This document shows, in pieces, positions 1 to 9,439 of a stretch of 64,000 nucleotides of DNA. The position numbers and the translations under genes were made by a program. Source of the stretch: Roseivirga sp. 4D4 (lineage in GTDB: Bacteria; Bacteroidota; Bacteroidia; Cytophagales; Cyclobacteriaceae); assembly GCF_001747095.1 (NCBI RefSeq), contig NZ_MDGP01000001.1, positions 2,711,001 through 2,775,000 of the forward strand, read 5' to 3'. Under the pieces are notes generated by a model, which did no database searches, was not told the origin of the DNA, and worked only from the letters and a program-made list of their open reading frames with translations. Each line of letters opens with the position of its first letter. Positions within the stretch are counted from its first letter, which is position 1.

Positions 1-1109
1 TCCTCAGCCTTGTAATAAACCGGAGCCCCCTGACTCGCACTGATTTGAGGAGCATTATAATACTGGCCATTCAACAATGGACGGCTTCCGTATTGCTCCC
101 TTTTTAGGTAAGAAACGAAAGTCATCACATCCTCAGGGTTGTTTTGATCAATTGGCGGATCAGCTCTTGATCTAATCAGAATTACAGCATAACACGTGTA
201 ACCAATCAGGATAAAGGCTACTGAAAGAATGAGTGTATTTAGGTTTACCCAATCCTTCTTCACCGTATAGCGCAGGCCGAAAATGATACCTGCAATTACT
301 GCAAGTGTAAGAAAAAGCGCGCCCGAACCAAATGGTAAACCAAATGTATTGACAAAGGTAATCTCGAACTTACCTGCCAGCGTAGGTAGCCCAGGAATGA
401 TGATGCTGTTGACTAAAACAATCAGTCCCAAACTCGCAACAATGGCTACCAGCCCTCCTACCCAAGTTGGGTTTTCATACTTCTTGAAGTAATAAATCAA
501 TCCTAATGCAGGCAATGTTACAAGCCCTAACAAGTGAATACCTGTGGACAGTCCTAGCATGTAAGCGATGAATACTAACCATCGATTGGCTTTGCTTTCG
601 TCTTTGACCAACTCCCACTTCAGAATCGCCCAGAAGACGACAGCAGTGAAGAATGACGACAAGGCATAAACCTCGCCCTCCACGGCTGAAAACCAGAAAG
701 AGTCACTAAAAGTGAATGCCAAAGCACCAACCGCTCCGGCTCCTGCGAGCAGTAATTTTTGATAGTCAGTCTCTTCACCAATTTTGGCATCAACCAATTT
801 TCTCCCCAACATGACGATCGACCAATACAGGAAAAGTATGGTAAATGCCGATGCCACCGCACTGGACATATTGATCCAAAAAGCCACATCAGTAACGTCT
901 CCAAATGCAAGGAATGAAAACAAACGACCAATCAACATGAACAAAGGAGCCCCAGGAGGGTGTGATACCTCCAACTTGTAGGCTATGGCAATGAACTCCC
1001 CACTATCCCAAAAACTGGCTGTTTCCTCAATGGTCAGTATGTAGGTGACCAAAGAAACGAGAAAAACTCCCCAGCCGGTAAGATTGTTGATCTTCTTAAA
1101 ATCTGTCAT
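1..1109 (-). CDS. DUF2723 family multi-pass membrane protein (3' end cut off by window)
   Basis: The first 369 codons are present, starting at the ATG read on the minus strand at 1107-1109 (MTDFKKINNLTGWGVFLVSL). The reading frame stays open to base 1, so the C-terminus lies outside the window. The start matches the DUF2723 family of large inner-membrane proteins of Bacteroidota, which resemble GT-C fold glycosyltransferases: an early acidic motif (SFWDSGEFIA) and HPPGAPLF follow the first membrane helix, and several more hydrophobic helices follow. Family members are usually about 1000 residues, so roughly a third is seen. Role in protein or lipid glycosylation is inferred from fold only. 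Confidence 0.85.
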   Translation of the reverse strand, partial: MTDFKKINNLTGWGVFLVSLVTYILTIEETASFWDSGEFIAIAYKLEVSHPPGAPLFMLIGRLFSFLAFGDVTDVAFWINMSSAVASAFTILFLYWSIVMLGRKLVDAKIGEETDYQKLLLAGAGAVGALAFTFSDSFWFSAVEGEVYALSSFFTAVVFWAILKWELVKDESKANRWLVFIAYMLGLSTGIHLLGLVTLPALGLIYYFKKYENPTWVGGLVAIVASLGLIVLVNSIIIPGLPTLAGKFEITFVNTFGLPFGSGALFLTLAVIAGIIFGLRYTVKKDWVNLNTLILSVAFILIGYTCYAVILIRSRADPPIDQNNPEDVMTFVSYLKREQYGSRPLLNGQYYNAPQISASQGAPVYYKAE

Positions 1110-1188
1110 TTATTCCACATTTGAGGCGTGAAAATAGTAAAAATATGGCTTGCAAGGCGTTAATTTTTATTAATCGGAAGCCCTGTAC

Positions 1189-1833
1189 TTAGTCGGTGAT
1201 GTTGATATTAAACCAAAGCCAAAACAAAAATAATGGGATGTAGGTAGTTGCCACGATTGCATTGGCGACAGACTTCTTCTTTCTGGCCGCAAAATCTACT
1301 CCATAAGTCAGTACCACCCAGTAGAGAATTTCGAATACATTCAGGGCCTGATTAGCATATATGTACTTCTTGGGTACTTCTTGATAGTCGAAAAAGTTCA
1401 TGTAGGAAAGGGGGTAAAATGCCTGGTACTCGAAATAGTTCGGGTCGGTACTCACGAACATAAACCAAAAGATTTTGAGGATTGTGGGCACAAAAAAAAC
1501 TACCTCGGCTATCATAGCAATCTGCCAACATTTGGTGTAAGTGACCTTATAACCCCACATAAAACAGCCCGTCCAAAGGATAAAGCCGACTACCGTAAAC
1601 TTGAGTGCGTAAACGATCGGCACAGCAAAAAACTCTAAGGCAGCGAATATTTGAAAAAGCAACGCCTCCGGGCCTTCCAAGAATTTGAATGCAGCAATTT
1701 CTGCCACAATAAACGACTGTTGTACATAGAGTAAGAGGAATGCAATTAAGCAGACTACAGCAAAAAAGAGCTTCTTGTTAAAGCTCACCCAATCTCTTGC
1801 TCGCAATTCTAATGCGCTAAATTCCCTCGGCAT
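1189..1833 (-). CDS. Conserved multi-pass membrane protein, function unknown
   Basis: 214 residues with about five hydrophobic helices (roughly residues 23-42, 60-85, 85-115, 160-180 and 190-210) and a soluble N-terminal stretch of about 20 residues. The overall shape recalls Yip1-type membrane proteins, but I see no motif that settles this. Related Bacteroidota proteins have been labelled sulfate ABC transporter permease; nothing here supports that. A TAnnTTT-like element lies on the minus strand just ahead of the start near 1850-1857. It is separated by about 80 bases from the DUF2723 gene on the same strand and could be co-transcribed with it. Confidence 0.7.
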   Translation of the reverse strand: MPREFSALELRARDWVSFNKKLFFAVVCLIAFLLLYVQQSFIVAEIAAFKFLEGPEALLFQIFAALEFFAVPIVYALKFTVVGFILWTGCFMWGYKVTYTKCWQIAMIAEVVFFVPTILKIFWFMFVSTDPNYFEYQAFYPLSYMNFFDYQEVPKKYIYANQALNVFEILYWVVLTYGVDFAARKKKSVANAIVATTYIPLFLFWLWFNINITD

Positions 1834-1920
1834 TGAAAACTATTTTGGATAAAAGTACGATTATAGGACGAAGGCCTTAATAAAAATGTATCAACGCGTA
1901 GTAAATGACATTAAGGGCTA

Positions 1921-1928
1921 TAATTTTG
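1921..1928 (+). promoter_or_regulatory. Bacteroidota -7 element (TAATTTTG)
   Basis: TAATTTTG fits the TAnnTTTG consensus and lies 20 bases before the GTG start at 1948. No clear TTTG is seen 19 bases upstream, so the -33 element is weak. Confidence 0.5.
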
Positions 1929-1947
1929 CACGAACTTTAAAAGCCAA

Positions 1948-3132
1948 GTGAGAAAGTACATTTTATACACATTTATTCTGGCTAGCACCTTGATGCAAAG
2001 CACCTTTGCTCAAAGCGCGAACAACAGTAGCGAATACTTACTGCTGAACATGCCCCTGCAGATTGAAATTACTGATGCAGTGGATAATATGTACAACTTC
2101 AATTTCCGTAAAGCGGAAGTTGACTTCAATTGGCTAAAGTATCGATACCCAGAACATCCATTGCCTTATTTCTTGTATGGTATCAGCACTTGGTGGCAAA
2201 TGCTTCCCAACCTTGAAGCCGAGACTCCTCTGGGAGATGAGTTCCTAGCTTATATGGACACAGCCATTGTCAAGGCAAAAGTGCTTTTAGAAGCAGATGA
2301 GAATAACGTAGAGGCCGCCTTCTTCCTGGCGGGATCATATGGTTTTAAAGGACGCTATCATTCTGAAAAAAGGAACTGGGGTCGGGCTGCGAGCGCTGGA
2401 AAGTGGGCTCTCAGGTACTTGGAAAAAACAAAAGGCAATGAAGGCTTCAGCCCGGAAATACTATTTGGGGATGCACTATTTAATTACTACTCTATATGGA
2501 TTCGAGAAAACTATCCCATGCTCAAACCCATACTCCTGTTCTTTCCAAAAGGCGAAAAACAATTGGGTATTGAACAAATGGAGCAGGTCTCCAAAAACGC
2601 CTTTTACACGAGGATCGAGGCCATCTATTTCTTAATGAGGATCAAAGCCTTTGAAGAAAAGAAGACTTATGATGCTCTGAGACTTGGGGAGCAGGTTTTC
2701 ACGAAGTACCCCAACAATGCATACTTTCATCGTTTCTATGCGCAAATGCTTTACACCACGGGCCAATATCAAAAAGCTGAGTTAGTTGCCAAGGACATTT
2801 TAAAGCGGATAGATGCAGGACAACTTGGCTATGAAGCTGTCAGTGGTCGTTATGCCAGCTTTTACCTAGGCCATATTCATAAGAAACGTAGTGACCATAG
2901 CATGGCACAAGACTACTTTCAGCAGGTGATTGATTTTTCAGAAAGCACTTCTTCAGAAGATTCTGGTTATTACCTTACCTCCCAACTTTACCTTGCCGAA
3001 TATGATGACGAGTCTCAAAATTATGAGCGTGCTTTAGAAAGGATATCCATCATCAGAAGTAATACCAAAAGGAGAGAGCAAATTAATAAGAAAGCCAGGG
3101 CATTGAGGAAAGAAATCAGGCGAAAAACCTAA
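1948..3132 (+). CDS. Secreted tetratricopeptide-repeat protein
   Basis: 394 residues starting at GTG; the signal peptide begins right at this codon (MRKYILYTFILASTLMQSTF followed by AQ), so the start is well supported. The mature part is helical with TPR-like repeats, for example around residues 45-75, 225-275 and 290-325 (AYFHRFYAQMLYTTGQYQKA). It is probably periplasmic or outer-membrane associated through protein contacts. No enzymatic motif is visible. Divergent from the upstream membrane protein gene, with its own -7 element at 1921. Specific role unknown. Confidence 0.8.
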   Translation: MRKYILYTFILASTLMQSTFAQSANNSSEYLLLNMPLQIEITDAVDNMYNFNFRKAEVDFNWLKYRYPEHPLPYFLYGISTWWQMLPNLEAETPLGDEFLAYMDTAIVKAKVLLEADENNVEAAFFLAGSYGFKGRYHSEKRNWGRAASAGKWALRYLEKTKGNEGFSPEILFGDALFNYYSIWIRENYPMLKPILLFFPKGEKQLGIEQMEQVSKNAFYTRIEAIYFLMRIKAFEEKKTYDALRLGEQVFTKYPNNAYFHRFYAQMLYTTGQYQKAELVAKDILKRIDAGQLGYEAVSGRYASFYLGHIHKKRSDHSMAQDYFQQVIDFSESTSSEDSGYYLTSQLYLAEYDDESQNYERALERISIIRSNTKRREQINKKARALRKEIRRKT

Positions 3133-3182
3133 CAGTCGTTCTGATTATTTTTAACTGATGGTAAAATTTTCTTCGAAAATAC

Positions 3183-3190
3183 TACCTTTG
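3183..3190 (+). promoter_or_regulatory. Bacteroidota -7 element (TACCTTTG) ahead of the Lrp gene
   Basis: A perfect TAnnTTTG match 30 bases upstream of the ATG at 3221. A TTTG is not present at the ideal -33 position, so this is a half-supported promoter. Confidence 0.55.
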
Positions 3191-3220
3191 AACAGAATTA
3201 TATTTTGTATCTGATATATT

Positions 3221-3697
3221 ATGAACCTCAATCTAAAATTAGATAAAATCGACCGTAAGATTTTGGACATCCTTCAGGCCAATGCCAAAATCACCAATGC
3301 CCAGTTATCAAAAGAGATCGGTCTGTCACCAGCCCCAACCTTAGAACGTGTTAAAAAGCTGGAAAACTCAGGAATCATTAAGAGTTACCACGCCAAGCTC
3401 GATACCGATAAGATCGGCATGGGTGTCAGTACTTTTGTCTATGCTACGCTAAAGGGACACAACAAGCAAAATATTGAAATCTTCATAGATGCTATCAATG
3501 GTATTGAAGAAGTAATAGAATGCCATCACGTTACAGGTTCGGGCGATTTCGTCCTAAAAGTAATTGCTCAGGATATCTCTTCTTACCAAAAATTAATGTT
3601 GGAAAAAGTGAGTGATATTTCTGTAGTTGACAACTTGCAGTCCATGGTGATACTGTCTACTTTTAAAGACAGCAAGGTGATGCCTATACCTGAATAG
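3221..3697 (+). CDS. Lrp/AsnC family transcriptional regulator
   Basis: 158 residues, typical of the family. The N-terminal winged helix-turn-helix is clear (LDKIDRKILDILQANAKITN, then LSKEIGLSPAPTLERVKKLE), followed by the effector-binding RAM domain with the usual GSGDF motif (CHHVTGSGDFVLKV). Such proteins respond to amino acids and control metabolism genes. The next gene, a phosphoribosyltransferase, begins 4 bases after the stop, so the two are likely one transcript. The target set cannot be told from sequence. Confidence 0.93.
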   Translation: MNLNLKLDKIDRKILDILQANAKITNAQLSKEIGLSPAPTLERVKKLENSGIIKSYHAKLDTDKIGMGVSTFVYATLKGHNKQNIEIFIDAINGIEEVIECHHVTGSGDFVLKVIAQDISSYQKLMLEKVSDISVVDNLQSMVILSTFKDSKVMPIPE

Positions 3698-3701
3698 CCG
3701 A

Positions 3702-4202
3702 ATGCATCAAGAAAGAAAACGCATCTTAGAACACTCCCAAATCCTTCAGATTATCAAAAGGATGGCTTATGAGATTTACGAGCAAAATCATAAGACTGAG
3801 GAGTTATTTTTTGCAGGCATTGACACCAATGGTGTTATAATTTCCGAACTACTGAAAAAAGAAATTGAAAAAATTTCTGATATTCGCATCCAACTCATCC
3901 GAGTGGATATCGATAAATCCGCAACGAGCCAACCTCAAGTAAGTTTTTCTGCTCAACCTGAAGTGTCAGATTTCACACTGATTGTGATCGATGATGTCTT
4001 GAATTCAGGAGGAACCATGATTTATGCATTGGACCCTTTCCTGAAAATGAATGTATCTAAAATTCAAACCGCAGTGTTGGTCAATAGAAGTCACAAAAGA
4101 TTTCCGATTGCCGTGGACTACAAAGGCTTTGAACTAGGCACAACCATTCAAGAACACATTGATGTAAAATTAGATGATGAATATTCGGCCTTTTTGTATT
4201 AA
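3702..4202 (+). CDS. PyrR-like phosphoribosyltransferase family protein
   Basis: 166 residues with a type I phosphoribosyltransferase fold. The PRPP-binding loop is plain (FTLIVIDDVLNSGGTMIYAL, about residues 87-106), and an N-terminal hood-like region carries the FFAGIDTNGVIISELL segment seen in PyrR-type proteins. Whether it acts as uracil phosphoribosyltransferase, as an RNA-binding attenuator, or on another base is open. It follows the Lrp gene by 4 bases, so both are probably co-expressed. Confidence 0.82.
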   Translation: MHQERKRILEHSQILQIIKRMAYEIYEQNHKTEELFFAGIDTNGVIISELLKKEIEKISDIRIQLIRVDIDKSATSQPQVSFSAQPEVSDFTLIVIDDVLNSGGTMIYALDPFLKMNVSKIQTAVLVNRSHKRFPIAVDYKGFELGTTIQEHIDVKLDDEYSAFLY

Positions 4203-4231
4203 TTTTTACGAACAACTTTAAACTAACAATT

Positions 4232-5050
4232 ATGGAAAAAATCGAAGAGTTATGGTTGAAATACTCTGACGATATAATCAACAAAGGCGTTGATATCTTG
4301 TCAGCTATATTGATACTGATTATTGGGCTTTGGGTGATCAAGAAGGTTGTCAAAGTCTTTGCGAAGGTTCTAACTAAAAGAGGTGTAGAACCTACTCTTA
4401 TGCCTACTCTAAAAGGAGTTGTAAAAGGCATGCTAACCGTTGTCCTGCTCATTGCGGTAGTCGACAAAGCCGGTGCTGAAACTAGCGGTCTTGTTGCAAT
4501 TCTAGGCGCGTTGGGCTTAGCTATAGGTTTCGCATTACAGGGTAGCTTGGCCAACTTCGCTGGTGGTATTCTTATCCTAGTACTCAAACCGTTTAAGAAT
4601 GGCGATGTCATTAATGTAAATGGAGAAACAGGTTCTGTTCAAGCCATTTCTATTGTAACCACAACGCTAAAGACTCCAGACAACCGCGTAATCTACATGG
4701 CGAATGGAGCAGTAGCGGGCGCTACCATTACTAATATCACACAAGAGCCTACTAGAAGATGGGACTTTACTTGCGGCATTGGTTATGACGATGATTTCGA
4801 CAAAGCAAAAGAAATCATCCAAGGACTTATCGCTGCTGACAGCAGATTTCATAAGGACCCTGCTCCTTTCGTAAGAGTGGGTAACCTTGGTGATAGCAGC
4901 GTTGATATAACCATCAGAGCATGGGTAGACACTTCTGAGTACTGGAACGTTCACTTCGATATGATCGAAAACATTAAGAGAGAATTGGACAAAGCAGGAA
5001 TATCCATTCCTTACCCACAGCGAGATATTCACGTTTATAACGAGAAGTAG
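4232..5050 (+). CDS. Small-conductance mechanosensitive channel, MscS family
   Basis: 272 residues. Three membrane helices in the first about 110 residues end in the pore-lining helix, whose Gly/Ala-rich pattern (ALGLAIGFALQGSLANFAGG) is diagnostic, followed by the beta domain (LKPFKNGDVINVNGETGSVQ) and the C-terminal alpha/beta vestibule domain. This releases solutes on osmotic downshock. Length is close to that of E. coli MscS. It sits 29 bases after the phosphoribosyltransferase and ends at a strong hairpin at 5077. Confidence 0.93.
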   Translation: MEKIEELWLKYSDDIINKGVDILSAILILIIGLWVIKKVVKVFAKVLTKRGVEPTLMPTLKGVVKGMLTVVLLIAVVDKAGAETSGLVAILGALGLAIGFALQGSLANFAGGILILVLKPFKNGDVINVNGETGSVQAISIVTTTLKTPDNRVIYMANGAVAGATITNITQEPTRRWDFTCGIGYDDDFDKAKEIIQGLIAADSRFHKDPAPFVRVGNLGDSSVDITIRAWVDTSEYWNVHFDMIENIKRELDKAGISIPYPQRDIHVYNEK

Positions 5051-5076
5051 GATTCATTCTAATAGAAATACAGGAA

Positions 5077-5111
5077 GGGGTAAATGTGTATATTTACCCC
5101 TTCAATTTTTA
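5077..5111 (+). terminator. Rho-independent terminator after the mscS-type gene
   Basis: A 9-bp perfect stem, GGGGTAAAT (5077-5085) with ATTTACCCC (5092-5100), loop of six bases, followed by the T-rich tail TTCAATTTTTAT. The upstream in-frame ATG of panB at 5084 lies in this stem, which argues against that start. Confidence 0.8.
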
Positions 5112-5116
5112 TAGGC

Positions 5117-5935
5117 ATGTCAATTCACAAGTCGGAGATTAAGAAAGTAACTACACATCAGTTACAGGCTATGAAAGATAGAGGTGAGAAAATCTCTATG
5201 CTCACAGCGTATGACTATTCCATGGCGCAACTGATTGATGGAGCAGGTGTCGATATTATTCTAGTGGGTGATTCTGCCTCTAATGTAATGGCAGGTCATG
5301 AGACCACATTACCCATTACCCTTGATCAAATGATTTACCATGCCAGCTCGGTTATTCGGGCGGTAAATAGAGCCTTTGTTGTAGTGGATATCCCCTTTGG
5401 TTCTTATCAGGGTAATTCTTCAGAAGCTTTGCGATCGGCCATACGAATTATGAAAGAGTCCGGGGCACACTCGGTCAAAATGGAGGGTGGTGCTGAAATT
5501 AAAGAATCCGTAACTCGCGTGCTCAGTGCTGGTGTTCCAGTAATGGGTCACCTGGGGCTGACTCCCCAATCCATTTATAAGTTTGGTACGTACGCTGTTC
5601 GAGCCAAAGAATCTGAAGAAGCAGAAAAGCTAATTGCCGATGCCAAGCTCCTAGAGGAGTGCGGTTGTTATGCCATTGTTCTGGAGAAAATTCCAGCAGA
5701 TCTCGCCAAGCGTGTTTCTGAAGAAATCAATATTCCAACCATCGGTATTGGTGCAGGACCACATACGGATGGCCAGGTATTGGTAATGCACGATATGCTT
5801 GGTATTACAAAAGAATTTAAGCCAAGGTTTCTTAGGCAATATGCTGATGTGGGAAGCATCATTACAGAAGCTGTAGGCAACTACATCAAAGATGTGAAAT
5901 CAAAAGACTTCCCTAACGAGTCAGAAAGTTATTAG
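5117..5935 (+). CDS. panB: 3-methyl-2-oxobutanoate hydroxymethyltransferase
   Basis: First committed step of pantothenate synthesis: transfers a hydroxymethyl group from 5,10-methylene-THF to 2-oxoisovalerate to give ketopantoate, in the cytosol. 272 residues from the ATG at 5117; an in-frame ATG at 5084 would add 11 residues encoded by the terminator stem and is rejected. Family motifs are present: the metal-binding [17 protein letters not shown], the ILEE-like [10 protein letters not shown], the SVKMEGG segment, GHLGLTPQS and IGIGAG near the end. No panC is adjacent. Confidence 0.95.
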   Translation: MSIHKSEIKKVTTHQLQAMKDRGEKISMLTAYDYSMAQLIDGAGVDIILVGDSASNVMAGHETTLPITLDQMIYHASSVIRAVNRAFVVVDIPFGSYQGNSSEALRSAIRIMKESGAHSVKMEGGAEIKESVTRVLSAGVPVMGHLGLTPQSIYKFGTYAVRAKESEEAEKLIADAKLLEECGCYAIVLEKIPADLAKRVSEEINIPTIGIGAGPHTDGQVLVMHDMLGITKEFKPRFLRQYADVGSIITEAVGNYIKDVKSKDFPNESESY

Positions 5936-5937
5936 CC

Positions 5938-5964
5938 GACCGGTCACCTTCGGTCTACATTTTT
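5938..5964 (+). terminator. Weak candidate terminator after panB
   Basis: GACCG (5938-5942) can pair with CGGTC (5951-5955), followed by TACATTTTT. The stem is only five base pairs, so this is tentative. Confidence 0.3.
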
Positions 5965-5989
5965 GCTTGAAAAACTTGAAACTTGAAAC

Positions 5990-6020
5990 TTTGTAGCCCT
6001 TAGAAATTGTTACCTTTCGC
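5990..6020 (+). promoter_or_regulatory. Candidate icd promoter (TTTG, N17, TACCTTTCGC)
   Basis: TTTG at 5990-5993, 17-base spacer, then TACCTTTCGC at 6011-6020, which differs from TAnnTTTG by C for G. The icd ATG lies 38 bases downstream. Just upstream is a short run of AACTTGAA repeats (about 5973-5990). Confidence 0.5.
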
Positions 6021-6058
6021 ATCCTAAAAAGAACAACACATTTTTAATTCATCGGAGT

Positions 6059-7285
6059 ATGAGTGAACAAAAAATAACCATAAACAACGGAGTACTTAAC
6101 GTACCAAATAACCCAACAGTCCCTTTCATTGAAGGTGACGGCATCGGAGTAGATATCTGGCCTGCCGCACAGCACGTTTTTGACAATGCTGTATCTAAAG
6201 CCTATGGCACGGATAGAGCCATCAATTGGAAGGAAGTTTTAGCAGGTGAAAAGGCATTCAATGCGACTGGCGAGTGGATGCCATCCGCTACCCTAGACGC
6301 TTTTAGAGAATATTTAGTGGGTATCAAAGGCCCATTGACCACGCCAGTCGGAGGTGGTATCAGATCACTGAATGTGGCGCTTCGACAGGAGTTAGACCTT
6401 TACGCTTGTGTTAGACCCGTAAGATGGTTCGAGGGAACTCCCTCTCCAGTAAAGCAACCAGGTCTTTGCGACATGGTGATCTTTAGAGAAAACACAGAAG
6501 ACATTTATGCCGGAATCGAGTTCGAACAAGGCACAGAAGACTGTGATAAGTTTGGAAAACTATTAGAAGAAAATTTTCCTAATCGATACAAAAAAGTAAG
6601 GTTCCCGGGAAGTGCTGGGTACGGCATTAAGCCTGTTTCAGAAGAAGGAACCCATCGTCTCGTGAAGAGTGCGATTGATTACGCATTCGCTCAGAAAAGA
6701 GATTCTGTTACACTTGTTCACAAAGGTAATATCATGAAGTTCACCGAAGGTGCATTCAAAGCATGGGGTTATGAACTTTCTAAAAATGCATATGGCGCAA
6801 CCGACTATGAAGGTGGTCCATGGCAGATCATCGAAAAAGATGGTCATAAAGTGATTATCAAAGATGTGATTGCTGATGCTTTCTTGCAGCAAATTCTATT
6901 AAGACCTGCTGAGTATTCTGTAATCGCCACTTTGAACCTCAATGGTGACTACGTATCAGATGCACTAGCGGCTATTGTTGGTGGTATTGGTATTGCTCCT
7001 GGAGCTAATATCAACTACCTGACAGGTAATGCCATCTTTGAAGCTACACATGGTACAGCACCAAAGTACGCTGGTCAAGACAAGGTAAATCCAGGTTCAG
7101 TAATTCTTTCAGGCGCTATGATGTTTGAGTATATGGGCTGGCAAGAAGCTGCTGACCTGATCTACTCTGGGCTAGAGGCGGCCATTGCATCCAAGCGAGT
7201 TACCTACGACTTTGAACGACTCATGGAAGGAGCAACACTCCTTAAATGTTCTGAGTTCGGAGAAGAAATTGTGAAAAACATGTAA
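6059..7285 (+). CDS. icd: NADP-type isocitrate dehydrogenase
   Basis: TCA-cycle enzyme converting isocitrate to 2-oxoglutarate and CO2. 408 residues, of the homodimeric E. coli-like type. Visible marks: [15 protein letters not shown] near the N-terminus, the substrate segment [34 protein letters not shown], the catalytic Lys region [14 protein letters not shown], and [12 protein letters not shown]. The nucleotide-binding region points to NADP but I did not verify each residue. Single gene unit, flanked by its own promoter candidate and a strong terminator. Confidence 0.96.
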   Translation: MSEQKITINNGVLNVPNNPTVPFIEGDGIGVDIWPAAQHVFDNAVSKAYGTDRAINWKEVLAGEKAFNATGEWMPSATLDAFREYLVGIKGPLTTPVGGGIRSLNVALRQELDLYACVRPVRWFEGTPSPVKQPGLCDMVIFRENTEDIYAGIEFEQGTEDCDKFGKLLEENFPNRYKKVRFPGSAGYGIKPVSEEGTHRLVKSAIDYAFAQKRDSVTLVHKGNIMKFTEGAFKAWGYELSKNAYGATDYEGGPWQIIEKDGHKVIIKDVIADAFLQQILLRPAEYSVIATLNLNGDYVSDALAAIVGGIGIAPGANINYLTGNAIFEATHGTAPKYAGQDKVNPGSVILSGAMMFEYMGWQEAADLIYSGLEAAIASKRVTYDFERLMEGATLLKCSEFGEEIVKNM

Positions 7286-7287
7286 AC

Positions 7288-7315
7288 AAAAAGCCCCTCT
7301 CGGGGCTTTTTTATT
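7288..7315 (+). terminator. Rho-independent terminator after icd
   Basis: AAAAAGCCCC (7288-7297), loop TCTC, GGGGCTTTTTT (7302-7312) then TTATTTTT. Strong GC stem with T tail. Confidence 0.92.
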
Positions 7316-7333
7316 TTTACAGGTTAAACATTT

Positions 7334-7966
7334 ATGAGTAAACGGTATTTACCATTCTTTCCATTGAAATTGGCCGCCTTTCCAGGTGAGCAGCTCAATT
7401 TGCATGTGTTCGAGCCACGTTACAAACAGCTCATCAACGAGTGCATTGAAGAAAGTAAAACCTTCGGCATACCCGTATTTGGTGAAAATATGCAAAAGTT
7501 CGGCTCTGAGATGGAACTCGTCAGGGTAGTAAAGCGCTATCCAGATGGAGAAATGGATATTATTACCAGATGTCTGAGTGCTTTCAAAATTTTCACTTTT
7601 GACGAAAAAGCTCCTGGAAAACTCTACGCTGGAGGTGAAGTAGAATCCATCGAAAATATTCACGATAGCAGTGAAGAGCAATGGCAAGACCTTAAGCGCC
7701 TAGGCAAAGAACTCGTTTCAGTCCTAAAGATGGATGACGCGCTCGATGTCGACCTGTTGACAAATTCATTTGAATTGGCTCACAAATTAGGTTTATCTTT
7801 GGAACAGGAATATGACATGCTGCAAATGCCGCGTGAGTCTCAAAGGCAAACTTATATGATCAACCATTTGGAGAGGGCCTTGCCGCTCATTCGAGAAATG
7901 GAAAATGCCAAAGACCGCATCAAAATGAATGGCCATTTTCAGCATCACGATCCGCTGAATTTTTAA
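7334..7966 (+). CDS. Stand-alone Lon N-terminal (LON substrate-binding) domain protein
   Basis: 210 residues matching only the N-terminal substrate-recognition part of Lon (LPFFPLKLAAFPGEQLNLHV then FEPRYKQLINECIEE); no AAA+ or protease domain follows. The C-terminal half is helical (FELAHKLGLSLEQEYDMLQM). Such one-domain proteins exist in many bacteria and their role is not settled; substrate binding is inferred. nuoA starts 2 bases after the stop, so it appears to be the first gene of the nuoABCD transcript. A full Lon is encoded at 40-42.6 kb. Confidence 0.88.
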   Translation: MSKRYLPFFPLKLAAFPGEQLNLHVFEPRYKQLINECIEESKTFGIPVFGENMQKFGSEMELVRVVKRYPDGEMDIITRCLSAFKIFTFDEKAPGKLYAGGEVESIENIHDSSEEQWQDLKRLGKELVSVLKMDDALDVDLLTNSFELAHKLGLSLEQEYDMLQMPRESQRQTYMINHLERALPLIREMENAKDRIKMNGHFQHHDPLNF

Positions 7967-7968
7967 GA

Positions 7969-8436
7969 ATGATCCAAACCAATTTATCCGAGTTCGGTAC
8001 CTTATTGATCTTCATCCTCGGAGCACTAGCCTTTGCTATTGTTGGTTTAACGGCATCAAAACTCCTACGCCCAAGTAGACCTAATTTCGAGAAGCTTACG
8101 ACTTATGAGTCTGGAGAAGATACGGTTGGCTCGGCTTGGGGTCGCTTTAGTGTTAAATTCTACATCGTAGCGCTGATCTTTCTCTTGTTCGAAGTAGAGA
8201 TCATTTATCTCTTCCCCTGGGCAGTAATTTTTGGAGATAAAGAACTTATTCAAGGCACTAACTGGAGCTGGGCTTGGTTTGCTATAACAGAAATGTTCAT
8301 CTTCATTTTAGTATTGGCATTGGGCCTCGCCTACGCATGGCGAAAGGGATATCTGAATTGGGTCAAACCACAACCGGTTGGTTCCGATTACAAATCAAAA
8401 ATACCAGAAAGCGCATACGATAAGTATAAAGGATAG
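7969..8436 (+). CDS. nuoA: NADH-quinone oxidoreductase subunit A
   Basis: Membrane subunit of respiratory complex I. 155 residues with three membrane helices; the conserved loop [17 protein letters not shown] and the [16 protein letters not shown] helix with its acidic residues identify it. It carries a longer C-terminal tail (about residues 130-155) than E. coli NuoA. First core gene of nuoABCD; its TAG overlaps the GTG start of nuoB by one base. Confidence 0.96.
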   Translation: MIQTNLSEFGTLLIFILGALAFAIVGLTASKLLRPSRPNFEKLTTYESGEDTVGSAWGRFSVKFYIVALIFLLFEVEIIYLFPWAVIFGDKELIQGTNWSWAWFAITEMFIFILVLALGLAYAWRKGYLNWVKPQPVGSDYKSKIPESAYDKYKG

Positions 8437-8957
8437 TGGGTTTACTCGATCAAAAACTAGGACAAGGTGGTATCATCATCACCAAATTTGAAGACCTAAT
8501 CAACTGGGCCAGATTATCATCTATGTGGCCCATGGCTTTCGGAACGGCTTGCTGTGCCATCGAGTTCATGAGTACCCAAGGAACGCCTTATGATCTGGAC
8601 AGACTCGGTATCGTGCCAAGAGCAAGTCCTCGGCAGTCAGATGTTATGATCGTTGCCGGTACCGTCACCTTCAAAATGGCCGATCGGGTAAGAAGACTGT
8701 ATGAGCAAATGGCCGAACCTCGCTATGTCATCTCCATGGGCTCATGTTCCAACTGTGGCGGACCATATTGGGAGCATGGCTACCATGTGGTCAAAGGTGT
8801 CGATCGTATCATTCCCGTTGATGTCTATGTACCCGGCTGCCCACCAAGGCCAGAAGCGCTAATCGGTGGTTTGCTAAAACTTCAAGAGAAGATTAAGGGA
8901 GAAAGCATTATTGCACCAAAGGCAATTGAAAATTTATTGGCTAAAGCCGAAGCATGA
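8436..8957 (+). CDS. nuoB: NADH-quinone oxidoreductase subunit B
   Basis: Carries the terminal [4Fe-4S] cluster N2 next to the quinone site of complex I. 173 residues; the cluster ligands are visible in [10 protein letters not shown] (adjacent cysteines), [13 protein letters not shown] and [18 protein letters not shown] start overlapping the nuoA stop by one base; its own stop overlaps nuoC by four bases (ATGA). Confidence 0.97.
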   Translation: MGLLDQKLGQGGIIITKFEDLINWARLSSMWPMAFGTACCAIEFMSTQGTPYDLDRLGIVPRASPRQSDVMIVAGTVTFKMADRVRRLYEQMAEPRYVISMGSCSNCGGPYWEHGYHVVKGVDRIIPVDVYVPGCPPRPEALIGGLLKLQEKIKGESIIAPKAIENLLAKAEA

Positions 8958-9439
8958 CATTTGAGGCCATCATATCGAAATTAAAAGCAGAGTTTGGCGA
9001 AGGGCTAGTCGTATCAATTGATGAAACTGCTAGTCCAAATTGCCTTGAGGTGCATGCCGATCGCTTGGTCGAGACCATGGAATACCTTCATCAAACTGAA
9101 GGGTTATATTTCGATTCACTATCCTGTATTACTGGGCTCGACAATGGTCCTGAGGCTGGCACAATGGAAGTCATCTATAATTTGTATTCCATCCCATGTG
9201 ATCATCACTTGATGGTGAAAGTGACGCTATCAAGAAAGGAACCAGTACTAGATTCGCTTACACCCATATGGAAGACTGCAGACTGGCAAGAACGGGAGGT
9301 CTATGACTTATTCGGCATTCATTTCAACAACCACCCAGACTTAAGGAGAATACTCCTTCCTGCCGATTGGGAAGGCTTTCCATTGAGAAAGGATTATGAA
9401 CATCAGACCTATTATCGCGGGGTTAAAGTAGCAGAATAG
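8954..9439 (+). CDS. nuoC: NADH-quinone oxidoreductase subunit C
   Basis: Peripheral (connecting) subunit of complex I, 161 residues, the 30-kDa subunit family. The signature [20 protein letters not shown] followed by [20 protein letters not shown] is complete. NuoC and NuoD are separate proteins here, not the fused NuoCD of E. coli. Overlaps nuoB by four bases and nuoD by one. Confidence 0.96.
   Translation: MTFEAIISKLKAEFGEGLVVSIDETASPNCLEVHADRLVETMEYLHQTEGLYFDSLSCITGLDNGPEAGTMEVIYNLYSIPCDHHLMVKVTLSRKEPVLDSLTPIWKTADWQEREVYDLFGIHFNNHPDLRRILLPADWEGFPLRKDYEHQTYYRGVKVAE

Noticed and set aside
4081..4611. 176-codon minus-strand frame inside the MscS gene
   Set aside because: Antisense shadow of a well-supported channel gene; low-complexity Pro/Thr/Ser-rich translation without homology.
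5084..5116. Upstream ATG for panB
   Set aside because: The codons lie in the terminator hairpin of the preceding gene and the added residues have no homology.
5966..5993. AACTTGAA tandem run as a CRISPR-like or functional repeat
   Set aside because: Only about three short adjacent copies; most likely chance slippage.
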